DNA from: Prosopocoilus inquinatus
Taxonomy: Eukaryota > Arthropoda > Insecta > Coleoptera > Lucanidae
Assembly (NCBI GenBank): GCA_036172665.1
Contig: CM069871.1
Coordinates: 60,944,713-61,008,712 of the forward strand
DNA length: 64,000 bases
Direction of reading: 5' to 3'
Positions 20,861 through 31,494 of the stretch are shown piece by piece; within the stretch, counting starts at the first letter, position 1; the number at the start of each line of letters is the position of its first letter. The translations under genes were made by a program, and so were the position numbers. Under the pieces are notes generated by a model. It was given only the letters and a program-made list of their open reading frames with translations. It searched no databases and was not told where the DNA came from.

Positions 20861-21100
20861 CTTTTTTACCTTTACCGCCTTTTTTTGATCCTTTGCTCGA
20901 CTTCGAATCTTTCTTATCTTTACCGCCTCGTTTCTTCTTGCCCGGCTTCTCCACTTTATCCGGTTCGGGTTCGGCTTCCGGTTCCGGTCGGTACGCGAAA
21001 TTCGGAAGCAGCACGTTGTTTTCGGCGTCGACCGGTAGGTGGTCGTCCACGCAGACTTTCCTCCAGCAACCCATCCAGTGCAATCGCACGATGTATTTTC
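20861..21100 (-). CDS. ADGB: Androglobin exon 4 (calpain-like domain)
   Basis: A 240-bp exon on the minus strand. The acceptor CCTCTTTTAG precedes it at 21101 and the donor GTAAGT follows at 20860-20855. It begins with the last two bases of a codon, matching the one base left by exon 3, and the junction reads NRSG-KYIVRLHWMGCWRKV. The KYxVxLxWMGCWRK...VDD.LP.D..NN.LLP pattern is the calpain-like domain of androglobin, a large cilia/flagella-associated protein with a calpain-like and a permuted globin domain. The exon then runs into a Pro/Glu stretch and a Lys/Gly/Ser-rich linker (GKKKRGGKDKKDSK and on), and ends in phase 1. The next exon is not in this window. Similarity is from memory of the family. 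Confidence 0.87.
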
Positions 21101-21246
21101 CTAAAAGAGGGAGATAAATACGGAATATTTGGGCTGCTAGGTTTAACTGGGGTTCCTAGATTTGATCGACATTTAACATCAAATTTCAATTTCAGATTTT
21201 ATAGTTGGCTGGCCTAATTTGATAATGACTGTCCCGTGGATTACAA

Positions 21247-21857
21247 ATAATAAGAATAATAATAATATTAATCAATACGTAAGATAAAACCATATAATTT
21301 GGAGGCTGTTGTAACTGTGTTACGTATATGAACAGAAAAGCTAAGTGAGGAATCAAAGTTTACCCCAAGATCTGTAGTATTTAAAATCCGGACGTGTTAG
21401 CTTTTGGTGATTAATTATATAGTCGACGATTAGTGGATGAAACTTCCTAGTGTAGGTAACAACACAGTATTTATTGATATTCAACTTTAAATGATTATTT
21501 AAACACCATGTAGCAACAGCATCAAGACACCGTTGAAGATCAGGACCTTCAGAAACACTAGAAACTGAGGCATAGATTTTAACATCATCCGCAAAGGCTA
21601 GAGCTCGGTCTTCAAGAGATATCAACAAATCATTACTGAATAAAACGAACAGTAAGGGACCCAAATTAGAGCCCTGTGGTACACCAGATGTTGCTAGATA
21701 TTCATTTGTAACCGTTGTAGAACACATAATTTATTCTATTTGTTAAATATGACTTCATTAGACCTAAGGCAGAGGACGTCATGCCAAAAGAACTTAATTT
21801 TTTAAGAAGATTACCATGGTGCACCGTATCGAAAGCACTAGTGAGATCTGTATATAT
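21247..21857 (-). pseudogene. LINE RT catalytic region and 3' end
   Basis: Reads TDLTSAFDTVHHGNLL (motif A) beside the gypsy insertion, then SGVPQGSNLGPLLFVLFSND (motif B), LAFADDVKIY (catalytic FADD box), and LNINKYCVVTYTR. A one-base shift near 21725 separates motif A from motif B. The sequence ends after SLSFSVHIRNTV in stops and an ATT-rich tail, so the RT C-terminus is missing. Confidence 0.85.
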
Positions 21858-22206
21858 TGTTACGTTTCTAGGGTTTAAATTTATTTATTTAAACGAATAA
21901 AACACTCGATAAAAACTTAACCGTAATTTAATAAAGCTTAAAAACTAATTTATTTGTAACAATTTATTTTCACACTAAAATCTAACTTCGACGATCGCTG
22001 TTCGAATTCCACTGACTGGTGAGTCAACTCCGGGCGATTTTATATCATTTGCTGCCGTCTGGAATTCTCTACGCTGGAAGATTCGAGTTTGTTCCATAGC
22101 CGGAAAAGTCTAGGCTGTTCGATGTAGACCCCGGTGGCGTGGCAGCCAATGACGCATAACGAACCGACTTCTTGACGCCTTGAGCTAAGCCGGGTGGCGC
22201 GCCACA
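21858..22206 (-). repeat. Gypsy copy 2, 3' LTR
   Basis: A 349-bp LTR, same ends as copy 1, visibly more diverged from copy 1 (for example CTTAAAAACTAA for CCTACAATCTAA) than the two copy 1 LTRs are from each other. Confidence 0.9.
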
Positions 22207-22217
22207 CTGCCCCCTTC

Positions 22218-23198
22218 TTAAAAACGTTTCGTCTCGAAATGTTCCTGGTGATAGTCTTGAAGGAGAGTGTCGGAATCTACATGCTGGCCCATTCTTGCAA
22301 CTTCCCGTCTGGAAAAGTAGCAGTCTACTGTTTTGCTGTTGCTGACTGTTGCCAGTGGGTGGTGGCTGCTGACTAGGACTTCAATTCCCGTTCTGTGGAA
22401 GATGACTTCCAGCATGCTTCGAATTACTCTCCAGTCTAGTCCGTCCAATCCGCAGCCCAATTTGGGGATGGCTAACTTCATCTGATGGTTCTCTATTAGC
22501 TGTCTCCTCAGGCTTTATAGCGCTCTCCACATACTTTGATAGTCAGGTTTACCGCTTGATGTCTTCTTAGTGACTAAATAATGCACGTGGCGCCTCCGAT
22601 CTGCCGTCGAATCAATGATCTGCAAGCTCTTGCCTACCACGGGATGCTGTCTTCGTAGCTCCTCGATTTGGCCAAATTTCTTCCTAAACACCTGAGCGAT
22701 TCCTTTGGACATTTTCAGGTCTTCTGCTACGCAGTGGGCCAGACTGTACTCCAGTGGCACTTTAAAGAGATCTTGTTGCTTCTCCGTGGTCACTCCAAAC
22801 CGTGCCTTGCTTCCTTCGGCGTCATGAGACATGAAGGTTTCGAAGTTCACTTCGGAAACTTGCGCCCTTTGTACTGTCCCTTCATCTGCTTCTCCATGGT
22901 AAGGGGCTATCCGGTTGAAGTGTATTACTTTGGGTTTGCCATGGGGGACCTTCTTGAAGCGGTAAACGACGTCGTTGATCCGTTTCATCACTTTGTAAGG
23001 ACCTTCCCAAGAGGTCTGCAATTTTGGGGAGAGGCCTCGACGTCTTTGGGGGTTATAAAGCCAGACCAGTGCTCCAGGTTGGTATCCGCCGTGTTGAGCG
23101 TTGATGTCATAGTGCTCCTTCATCCGATCGCTGGCCGTCTGTATATTGTGACGCACTTGGTTGTGGATGTCATCCATTTTCCTGCTTAATTTGCTCAC
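22218..23198 (-). pseudogene. Gypsy copy 2 Pol C-terminus: GPY/F module and TARG1-like macrodomain
   Basis: After a GPY/F-like module ([25 protein letters not shown]), a macrodomain spans about 22748-22367. It follows the TARG1/OARD1 pattern: [48 protein letters not shown], then KLAIPKLGCGLDGLDW and a final IEVLV strand. TARG1 enzymes remove ADP-ribose from Glu/Asp side chains, using a Lys in the ITKK-like motif and the Asp of GCGLD; both are present. A single TAA (about 22512-22514) lies between these halves in the same frame, so this copy is broken. A 50-residue tail follows in frame; another frame here reads QQQQNS and [11 protein letters not shown], a CCCH-finger-like motif. I infer that the active element expressed this domain as part of Pol or as its cleavage product. 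Confidence 0.85.
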
Positions 23199-24600
23199 GT
23201 AATCTTCGATTCAAAGTTCCTTCCTTGGTCTGAATGCAGTTCCATAGGTGCACCATACCGACTGATACATTCCATGACAAGGACTTCCACAATAGTGACT
23301 GCCTCTTGGTTAGGTAGGGCGTAAGCTTCAACCCACTTGCTAAAGTAGTCCATTACCACGACGATGTACTTGTTTCCACCATTCGTTTCTGGAAACGGGC
23401 CGGCTACATCGATGGCAACTCTCTCAAAAGGACTTCCAACGTTGTACTGTCTCATGGGGGCCTTACCCCGCCTGTGGGGGCCGTTACTGGCTGCGCAGAC
23501 TGCACACTTTCTGCACCAATCCTTCACGTCTTCCTTGCAGTTCACCCAGTAAAATCTTTCGCGCACCTTCTCCATAGTCTTCTTAACTCCCAGATGCCCT
23601 CCCGAAGTTCCATCGTGAAGTTCCCTCAGAACTTCTGGCACCCTATTCTTGGGGATTAGTAACTGTGTGTTCTGTTCCATGCCTTCTGGATTCTCCATGC
23701 TTCGTCTCAGAAGATCACGATCCAACACTATGGAGTCCCACTGCGCCCAGTATGATTTTACGGACGGTGCACATGGTGCTACCTCTTCCCAGGTAGGCCT
23801 CGCGTCCCTGCTTTTCCACTTTAGCACTAATTTCAAATCCGAGTCGTTCTTCTGGTCTCTTCGCAGTTCTTCGTCTTGCCATTTGTCGTCAACTATGGCT
23901 GTCCTCGCAGTCGTGGCTACTTTCTCGTCCAAACGACTACAGTGCTTACAGTCTTCGGCACAGGGTCTTCTCGACAAAGCATCGGCATTTCGATGGCTAG
24001 TTCCTGCCCGATGCTGAATTTCAAAATCGTACTCCTGAAGTCGTTCGATCCATCGTGCAACTTGCCCTTCTGGGTTCTTGAAACGGAGAAGCCATTTTAG
24101 AGCGGCGTGGTCGGTCCTACCATACAAGTACTTGTAGAAGTGTTCTATCGTTTTTACGACGGCTAGCAATTCCCTTCTTGTGACGCAATAGTTTCGTTCC
24201 GGCTTTGATAGGACTTTACTGAAGTAGCCGATCACCTTCTCTTGCCCCTCTTGTATCTGGGAGAGTACGCCACCAATCCCAACGTTGCTAGCATCTGTGT
24301 CCACGACGAACTTGCCTTCCGGGAGAGGATAACTCAGAATAGGAGCACTAATCAAGTACTGCTTTAGTTGTTCAAAGCCAATTTGACACTGTTGGTCCCA
24401 TTCAAATGGACGACCTTCTTCAGTGAGTTTTGTCAACGGCTTAGCAATGTCTGCAAATCCAGGAACGTAGCGCCGATAGTAAGTGCACAGGCCAAGGAAA
24501 CTCCTTATTTGGTGTTTATTTCTGGGAGTTGGCCAGTCTTTCACCACCTGAATCTTCACAGGGTCCACGGCGATTCCATTTCCATTAACAATGTGCCCCA
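23195..24600 (-). pseudogene. Gypsy copy 2 Pol: RT thumb, RNase H, integrase N-part
   Basis: Begins abruptly inside RT ([19 protein letters not shown]), joined to LTR sequence at 24600/24601. RNase H is complete, with [30 protein letters not shown] and HRNADALSRRPC. Next comes a spacer with CAEDCKHC, then integrase with [32 protein letters not shown] and [10 protein letters not shown], where it is cut and joined to EDYVSKL. This copy supplies the RNase H that copy 1 lacks. Confidence 0.9.
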
Positions 24601-24771
24601 GCGATTTTATATCATTTGCTGCCGTCTGGAATTCTCTACGCTGGAAGATTCGAGTTTGTTCCATCGCTGGAAAAGTCTAGGTTGTTCGATGTAGACCCCG
24701 GTGGCGTGGCAGCCAATGACGCATAACGAACCGACTTCTTGACGCCTTGAGCTAAGCCGGGTGGCGCGCCA
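24601..24771 (-). repeat. Gypsy copy 2, partial 5' LTR
   Basis: Equivalent to bases 22033-22206 of the other LTR. The inner half of the LTR is missing and the sequence continues directly into RT coding sequence. Confidence 0.9.
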
Positions 24772-26563
24772 CAATATAACATCTACTTGACCCTGCTTAT
24801 CAATATGCTCAGAAATAAATTGTGTTATAGTGACTAAGTTCGTTGTAGTAGATCTACCGGACACAAAACCATGTTGAGAAGATGCTATGAAAGATCGAGT
24901 GTTATTAAAAATTTGCTTAAAGATAACTTTCTCAAATATTTCAGCAAAGTTATTTAAGATTGCTATAGGGCGATAGTTTTTTAACACTGCTTTATCGTCC
25001 TTTTTATGAACAGGTGTAACTCTAGCACGTTTCCAAGCATCTGGAAATGAAGATGTAGTAATGGCGAGGTTAATAACATACAGCAAGGGTTTAACGAATA
25101 CATATCTCGCATCACGAACCAAAAGACTGGGAATCAGATCTTCACCAGCGGTAACTTTATCAGGAAACTTAACCATTATTTCTAATAAGTCATCCTTAGT
25201 AACAGGTGAACGATGAAAGGGAGGACAATTCGAATGGACTTCCTCAGATTCTGTATAAACAGAAGTAGTTAAATAAATTTTAGAAAATAGATCAGCAAAA
25301 CCGTTAACAATATCCTGTGGACTGTCATAGGATTTATCATCAGAAAATAATTCATTAGGGATTAGGGAGTAGTGCCTTGTCTCATGTGAACGTATTGAAA
25401 GATTTGTTTCGGATTAGACAAAATAGATTCTTCCGTTTGACGCATATATGTTTTATAGGCAGAAGATATTTCAGTTTTACATAGAGCACGTAAACGTTTA
25501 AATTCATTGAGATAAAACAAGTTATTTGTAGTCACCCATCTCTGTCGGTAGTTATTCTTTAATTTTAAATTAGCGATAATAGATCCTGTAAACCGGGCCT
25601 GGGCATAAAATACGAGAAGAGCGAGGACATAGTATCCCCCACTATTCGATAGGTGTCAATGAAATGTCGTTAATAATGAACCAGCCTGCCAGCCGATTGT
25701 GTACCAACAAAAGTTATAAAACGTGTGGCTCTCGTAAAATACAAACATGAACTAAAATTATGAATTTAGGTATCGGTGCTTTAAAAACAGTACAGGTAAT
25801 GCAGAATGTATTATTTGCGGTAAACTGTTGAGCGTAAAACGATATAATATTGCTCGACACTACAACATTTTCCATAAATAATATTATCTACATAAGTTTT
25901 GTATATCGTTGGTTGTTGAAATTGAAGCGACTGAGCGTCAAGCGGGAACCGGCATTGCCTGCGCGATGGTAGGAGAATATACCCCGACATATTCCCCTCG
26001 CATGATTAGGCCTGCTGTAAACCATGGAGGATAAGCAGATTTTCGACTGATATGTTGCGGAACTGATGTATCAAAAATATTATGCAGAAATTGAGTGCAA
26101 AGATTAACATCAAAGTTAGTTTGCATAGGAGTCCAGTCAATGTTAAGGAGTTTATCATACAGATCAAAGAAATTTGCTCTGCCAAAATTATATCTTTTGA
26201 TCTGAGCTACTGGAAAAGTAGATAGATCAGGGAACAAACCCTTAATAGTAAGAGCGAGAGCAGGGTGCCACGAATCCTCTGAAACAAAGGGTAACTTCAT
26301 GAGTAACTGCAAGTTCACGTGTAAGATTTGACAAGACAAGATCCAGGAATCTGTCATCGTTATTGAGAACATTATTTAGTTGAAACAATTCTTGAGAGGC
26401 ACAGAAATTTTGCAACAAACGCACTTTCGGGCAAGTTGAATTTAATTCTACCAACTTGGGAAGATTAAAATCACCAATAATAGTAACTAGTTTGTTAGTT
26501 GAAAAAACTTCAAGTGCATCAAGAAAGATCTCATAATCGCTAACGGATATATTTTGTGGTATA
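24772..26563 (-). pseudogene. LINE endonuclease C-terminus and RT N-terminus
   Basis: Endonuclease: IGDFNLPKLVEL near 26460 (the GDFN box), then DRFLDLVLSNL and HPALALTI. After a linker (PPWFTGSII.., NNYRQRWVTTNN, FKRLRALCKTEISSAYKTY), the RT starts: FPDKVTAGEDLIPSLL, FPDAWKRARVTPVHKKDD, KNYRPIAILNN, QHGFVSGRSTTTNLV. Several frameshifts and stops interrupt it. A 421-bp hAT relic sits at 25594-26014. Confidence 0.85.
25594..26014 (+). mobile_element. hAT relic with BED-finger fragment (421 bp)
   Basis: Flanked by the 8-bp duplication CTGTAAAC (25586-25593, 26015-26022). The ends are short inverted repeats C(G/A)GGCCT. The plus strand reads AECIICGKLLSVKRYNIARH followed by YNIFHK, a BED-type zinc finger (C-x2-C...H-x4-H), so it derives from a hAT element by internal deletion. 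Removing the insert plus one duplication joins the LINE protein in frame. Confidence 0.85.
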
Positions 26564-26903
26564 TAGGCCCGTGCTAACCACTTTTGGCGCCCTAGTGCAG
26601 TTTTATATTTGGCGTCCCAAACATACCAACAGCATGAAAAATCAAATTCTGTATAATAACAGTAGGAAGTAATATATTGTTAAATAAACCACGTTATTAA
26701 AAACAATAAAATAAATTTTCTTCTTCAATCTTACAGTGAATAATTTATTATTTAAGTTCGAAAACATTTCAACTTTAGCATATACATACATGTAATAGAA
26801 ATTATTTTTTGAAATCAAAATTTGTGAAACTAACCTACTTGAATTTTTTTACTTACACAAAATAACTAATAAATGTATTAAGTGACATTACATTTCAATT
26901 AAA

Positions 26904-29639
26904 TAAGTGGAGCTTTTCGTGCTTTAGATTTTGCAAATTGTTTTATTAAATCTTCGGTATCTAATTATTTCAATAAATCTGATTCTATTGATATGATTGC
27001 AAGATTGTTAAGTCGGTTTTGCCCCATAGTTGATCTTAAATAATTTTTGATTATTTTTAATTACGAAAAAGAACGTTCTGCCGTAGAAACTGAAACCGGC
27101 ATTGTTAATAAAATCCGAAGTATTATGGTCGTATTTGGAAATGAATCCGCTAAGCTGTTAGTTATGATAAAATTTAATGTGTTTTCTGGATATGTTATAA
27201 TTTTTTCATCAAAATTTTGTAGAAATTGCAACTCTCTAAGAAGTTCAACAGCAATTATGTCTTGTTCATTTCGAATTTTGTCACTTAATACATTTTCAAC
27301 TTTTTGACACAATTCTAATTGTTCGTTTTCAGTGTAACTTTTAAATTTCTCAAGATTCCACAGAAAACTAAAGTTTTGAGAATAAGAAGACAGAATTTGA
27401 AATCTTTCATCAACTGATGTTATTATTACATCTAGAATATTAAAAAAACAATCAACTTTGAACTTTAAAGTTTCGTTTTCAATTGGTTCATCGTCACACT
27501 CATAATCAAATTGTCTTTTTACTTTCCGTGCTATTAGACCCCTTCGTGTTTTAAATTCAGGTTCAACATCTAAATTAAATGCTATTTCTTTAGCATCGGT
27601 TAATAGATCATTAAAACCTTTATCGGATCGATATGTTTTCAAAAATTTGTTCAAATTATTTAATTGAGTACAACACTGAACAACATTGAAATTTGAGTTT
27701 TGCATTATTTTGCTGACAATATTAACTTTACTTAAAATATTATACCATATAATAAGAATGCAAATGAACTCGAAATTTTGTAATTTTTTGGCCAACGATG
27801 TAGCCAAATTCTGTACATTATTATCAAAATTTCCTTCGCTTATTTCAAACAGAGCATCGTAAACTTCTCCAAGTTGATACCTTAAGGGTGTTATAGCATC
27901 AATCCTACTAGACCATCTAGTATCCGACAAAGGTTTTAAAGTTAAATTTGTTATATGAGATTTTAAAACCGACCAGCGGTTAGTGTAGAAGTCGAAAAAA
28001 TACAAACAATTCTTGAATTAACGAAAAGAAATTTATGCTCAAAGTATTTGATTTTGCGGCATCATTTACGACTAGATTTAAACTGTGATTACAGCAGGGG
28101 ACAAAAAATGGTCGAGGATTTACATCCAAAATTTTTCTTTGGAGACCGTTATGCTTACCACGCATATTTGCCCCATTATCATAACCCTGACTCCGTAAGT
28201 CATTGATATCTAAGCCATTTGTCACTAAGGCTGACAAAAGAAATTTTCTCAAGCCCTCGCTTGATGTATCATCTATAGGGAAAAAAATAGGAAACGTTCT
28301 TCTGTACTAATTCCTGTGTTTTTTAAATTAACAAATCTTATGCAAACTGAAGTCAGGAGTACAGTCTAATAATATTGAAAAATATTTCGCCTTTCTAGCT
28401 AATTGTAGAATCTTCGATTTGATATTTTCGCCCATCAAATTGATTATTTCATTTTGTATTTTATCCCCGAGATAATGAGGCATATTTTTGTAGTCTTGTG
28501 TCTGACAACGCTTTGTGTGTTCTAGCATAGTTGAGTCAAATTTTGAAAACATTTCTATGCATTTTAAAAAGTTACCGTTACTTTTTTCAAAAAAATTTGT
28601 GTAAATCGTTTTTGATTGCAGTGAGAACCTCGAGCAGCCTCTGGACAGCTGTTTCAGCCCTGCTTGGGGCTTCTTCAGCAGAAACGTAGCTCGACATTCC
28701 CACTGCAGACCAAAAACGACTTGCCCAATTTATTCGCAAATGCGATGTAAGAGTGATGAACATATAAAATAGCGACATCTTACTATCGCTTTTTGACCTA
28801 ACATTGCAGTAGGATAGACAAATTGAAGAACGATTTACACAAAATTTTTCTAAAATCTTTCATTATGCATTGACAGCAAGCATGGCCGCCTTGCATGGGG
28901 GACTCATTAGGAGCAAATCCCGCTTCAATTTGTCTATCCTACTGCAATGTTAGGTCAAAAAGCGATAGTAAGATGTCGCTATTTTATATGTTCGTTACTT
29001 TTTTCGAATAAATTGTTAGTACTGCCACGAAAAGCTAAATTCTGTTCACTTAAAAACTGAATCACATAGAAAATTCTTTCGATGACAGCTTCCCAGTATT
29101 TAGTTTCCCTGTTTGCTAGTTTTTGAGTTTGAAAATCGATTATTTGATTTTTTTTCTAAACGACTGGAAAAATCTAGCAATTTTAATACATTTTCGATAT
29201 GTAACTTGCTTTTTTCAAGAATATTTAAATGTTCACTTAAGTGTGTCCAGTCGTTGTAGCCAGTTTCATCACTAAGACGAACAGGTTTGATATCTGAATT
29301 GTTAAAAATTTTGCAACAAAAACAGTAAACGGAATTTTTTGTTTTAGAATATAACAGCCAAAAACGTTCAACTTTCTCCGTGTTTGGTAAAATTCTAAAG
29401 AAATAACTATTGGAAAATTTACGCCCCGAACTATTTCTAGGATAAACGTCCTTTTTGTTTTGGTAATAACTAGGGCCACGTTCCACCAATTCTAGAACTT
29501 CATCTGGATGTAATACTTTTGGCCATTGAGTTGCATCATTAGAAAGTTCTGCCAGCTTTTCTATATTTTCGGTTCGTGTTCTTGTTATATTTGAAGAACT
29601 GGGTTCCTCGTTTTCAGCACAAGTTGAAGTTGATGGCAT
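26904..29639 (-). pseudogene. ZMYM1-like hAT transposase, broken
   Basis: N-terminus MPSTSTCAENEEPSSSN, then a TTF-type zinc finger (VERFWLLYSKTKNSVYCFCC, about 29400-29320), a DUF4371-like region split by the palindromic insert at 28594-29006, the LRSQGYDNGANMRGKHNGLQ motif with the catalytic Asp (28200), the CNHSLNLVVNDAA motif, LSDTRWSSRIDAI (27925), and the C-terminal dimerisation segment VSVSTAERSFS (27065), continuing to KARKAPLI at 26905. Frameshifts near 27990, 28290 and 29140 and a stop near 26960 show it is dead. Typical ZMYM1-like hAT layout. Confidence 0.88.
28594..29006. mobile_element. Palindromic repeat element inside hAT transposase
   Basis: Flanked by direct repeats CGTTACTTTTTTC (left about 28574-28590, right at 29003-29016), a long target duplication. 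Inside, 28757-28828 and 28911-28996 form an inverted repeat of about 73 bp (ATAAAATAGCGACATCTTAC). The outer part starts TTTGTGTAAATCGTTTTTGA, a segment also present in inverted form at 28828. No coding content. Confidence 0.7.
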
Positions 29640-29814
29640 GTTTTGACATTTTTCTCCAGTTCTTCTTCTCTTTTTCTTTTATTCATCAAGTTTTGATATC
29701 CTGACTTTTTCTTTTTTTCTGCCATTCGCTAAAAATACACACATAATTAACCACAATTGAAAATATTTTAACACAAAAATAGTAATTTTATTGTGTAAGA
29801 AAATATAAATCTTT

Positions 29815-30052
29815 ATAGAAAAATTTTGTGCAAATCGTTTTTGATTGCAGAAACGTAGCTCGACATTCCCAGTGCAGTGGAAGAAGCCCCAAGCAGGGCT
29901 GAAACAGCTGTCCAGAGGCTGCTCGAGGTTCTCACTGCAATCAAAAACGATTTGCACAAAATTTTTCTAAAATCTTTCATTATGCTTTGACAGCAAGCAT
30001 GGCCGCCTTGCATGGGGGACTCATTAGGAGCAAATCCCGCTTCAATTTGTCT
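29815..30052. mobile_element. Second copy of the palindromic repeat family
   Basis: Arms AAATCGTTTTTGATTGCAG (29836) and its inverse (29936-29970) enclose CAAGCAGGGCTGAAACAGCT, the inverse of the block at 28645. It ends with the same CATGGCCGCCTTGCATGGGG segment as the first copy. Related, more diverged sequence lies in both arms of the large inverted repeat (about 54250-54350 and 59500-59600). Confidence 0.7.
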
Positions 30053-30361
30053 TTATGTTATTAAGTGTTGCATCTAAAATTTAAAATAGTGAACAAACGA
30101 TAATTTTTAGAATCATTTAATATAAAATTCAAAATCGTAATTAAAAAATATATAACTGTAAGATGAATGTGTTTTAGAATTTAATATTTATATAATAAAT
30201 TAATAATAATGCTTTATGCTTGATAATATTTCAACTTCAAATACAATAGGTAATTTAAAAATTTAATTATAGCTCCACTTACCTTAGCCGTTTAACCAAT
30301 ACCTAAACAATTTGCACCACACGTCACTAGATAAATACACGACGCTGCCCGAAGCAAATAT

Positions 30362-31247
30362 TGTCACGATAAGGATTTAATTTTTAGCCTAAAATTAATA
30401 ATTATAAAATGTAAAGGAGTCGCGACGAAATATTTCCGCGAGGAATAAAGTAGAACAATTAAGACAGCAATCTTGCGAAATCTAAGCTACAAGCGGTTCA
30501 TGTTTCATAACAAAACACGCGCTATATGTGGGACAAATTAATACAACAGGTTACGAAAGGAGAACACAGAAACATGTCATAACAGTCGAATAGATAGATT
30601 TTCGCCTATATAACGTACGGAAGAAGATGGGAAGGCAGTCGAAACCGACTCCGGTAGGCTTAGTGCCTACTGTAAGAAGGGCAGCCGCCCTCGGAGTCGA
30701 ACCAGCCGTCGACTCAAGTAGGCCTAGTGCCAACTTCCCCGGGAGGACCTTCCTCACCGACGCCGTGCGGCCGCCGCCGCGTCGGGACGCTGCCCGTTCC
30801 ACGGAGGCATCCTCACCGACGCCTTGCTGCCGCCACCCTCATCAGGACGCTGCCCGTTCCACGGAGGCATTCTCACCGACGCCTTGCCGCCGCCACCCTC
30901 ATCAGGACGCTGCCGTTTCCAAGAAGGATCATCCTCACCGACGCCTTGCTGCCGCCATCCTCATCAGGACATCTCATCGCAATTGCTGCAGCCCTCGAGA
31001 TTGCCCTGGATCCGGTTAGGCGAATCGTCGGGTCTCTTCAACCCCAGCACAGAGGGATTCCTCATCCTCGCTGTCGCAGCCGACTCGTCGCGATTTCGAT
31101 AATCACGAAAATGCACCCCCGCACATTTAAAGATCGTCCGCCGATAGATAATAATATTCAGTAAATAAAGGTATACATTGTTTTTGGTAAACTGTGTTTT
31201 CAAGCTCTACCACTGAGAACCCGCTACCTACCCCTAACCCCGTGACA
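30362..31247 (+). mobile_element. Solo LTR, 886 bp, with internal tandem repeats
   Basis: Begins TGTCACG and ends CGTGACA, flanked by ATAT (30358-30361, 31248-31251). A TATATAA box (about 30605) and AATAAAG (31164) lie in order on the plus strand, so the LTR points rightwards. No internal coding region remains, as after LTR-LTR recombination. The transcribed part is unusually GC-rich. Confidence 0.8.
30745..30970 (+). repeat. GC-rich tandem repeat, ~60-bp unit, about four copies
   Basis: Repeats of TCCTCACCGACGCCTTGCTG / CCGCCACCCTCATCAGGACG with small changes, within the solo LTR. Open frames here are a by-product of GC content. Not a CRISPR array: no unique spacers. Confidence 0.8.
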
Positions 31248-31494
31248 ATATTTATATGCTTCTTAGATGCAAGTCGATGCAAGTTCAAACACGAAAATAA
31301 TTCAGTTTGATCTTGTAACATGATTTAGAATTTAATCCATCATCTAGTCCTGGCATATTTTAGAAAAGAACTTTGTAATTATTCGGTTCTTACGTTTTTA
31401 AATTTTGGAAATCAAACAGCGCCCTTCGGCGCCTCGGGCGCCTTGGCGCCGTCGTGCAACGCACGACTTTGCACTTATGTACGGCGCGGGCCTG

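Larger units (their letters stand above)
21858..24771 (-). mobile_element. Gypsy copy 2, internally deleted, retains the macrodomain
   Basis: Same family and strand as copy 1, with an ATAT target duplication (21854-21857, 24772-24775) in the LINE RT. The 3' LTR is complete (21858-22206); the 5' LTR keeps only its first ~171 bp (24601-24771). Between them only the second half of RT, RNase H, part of integrase and the macrodomain remain; gag, protease, primer site and the YLDD half of RT are gone. A further deletion removes about 110 residues of the integrase core, including the catalytic Glu. Both outer ends are intact, so the losses occurred during or after insertion. Confidence 0.92.
26564..31494 (-). 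mobile_element. hAT transposon, ZMYM1-like, 4931 bp with nested inserts
   Basis: Target duplication GTGGTATA (26556-26563, 31495-31502); ends (T/C)AGGCCCG(T/C)GC. Removing it restores SFYIPQNIS in the LINE endonuclease. It contains a broken minus-strand transposase, two related palindromic repeats (28594-29006, 29815-30052) and a solo LTR (30362-31247). Confidence 0.88.

Noticed and set aside
30745..30970. CRISPR-like repetition
   Set aside because: Units are contiguous without unique spacers, in animal DNA; it is a minisatellite.
30627..31164. Overlapping open frames in the GC-rich stretch
   Set aside because: Produced by the ~60-bp tandem repeats and high GC within a solo LTR; no domain.
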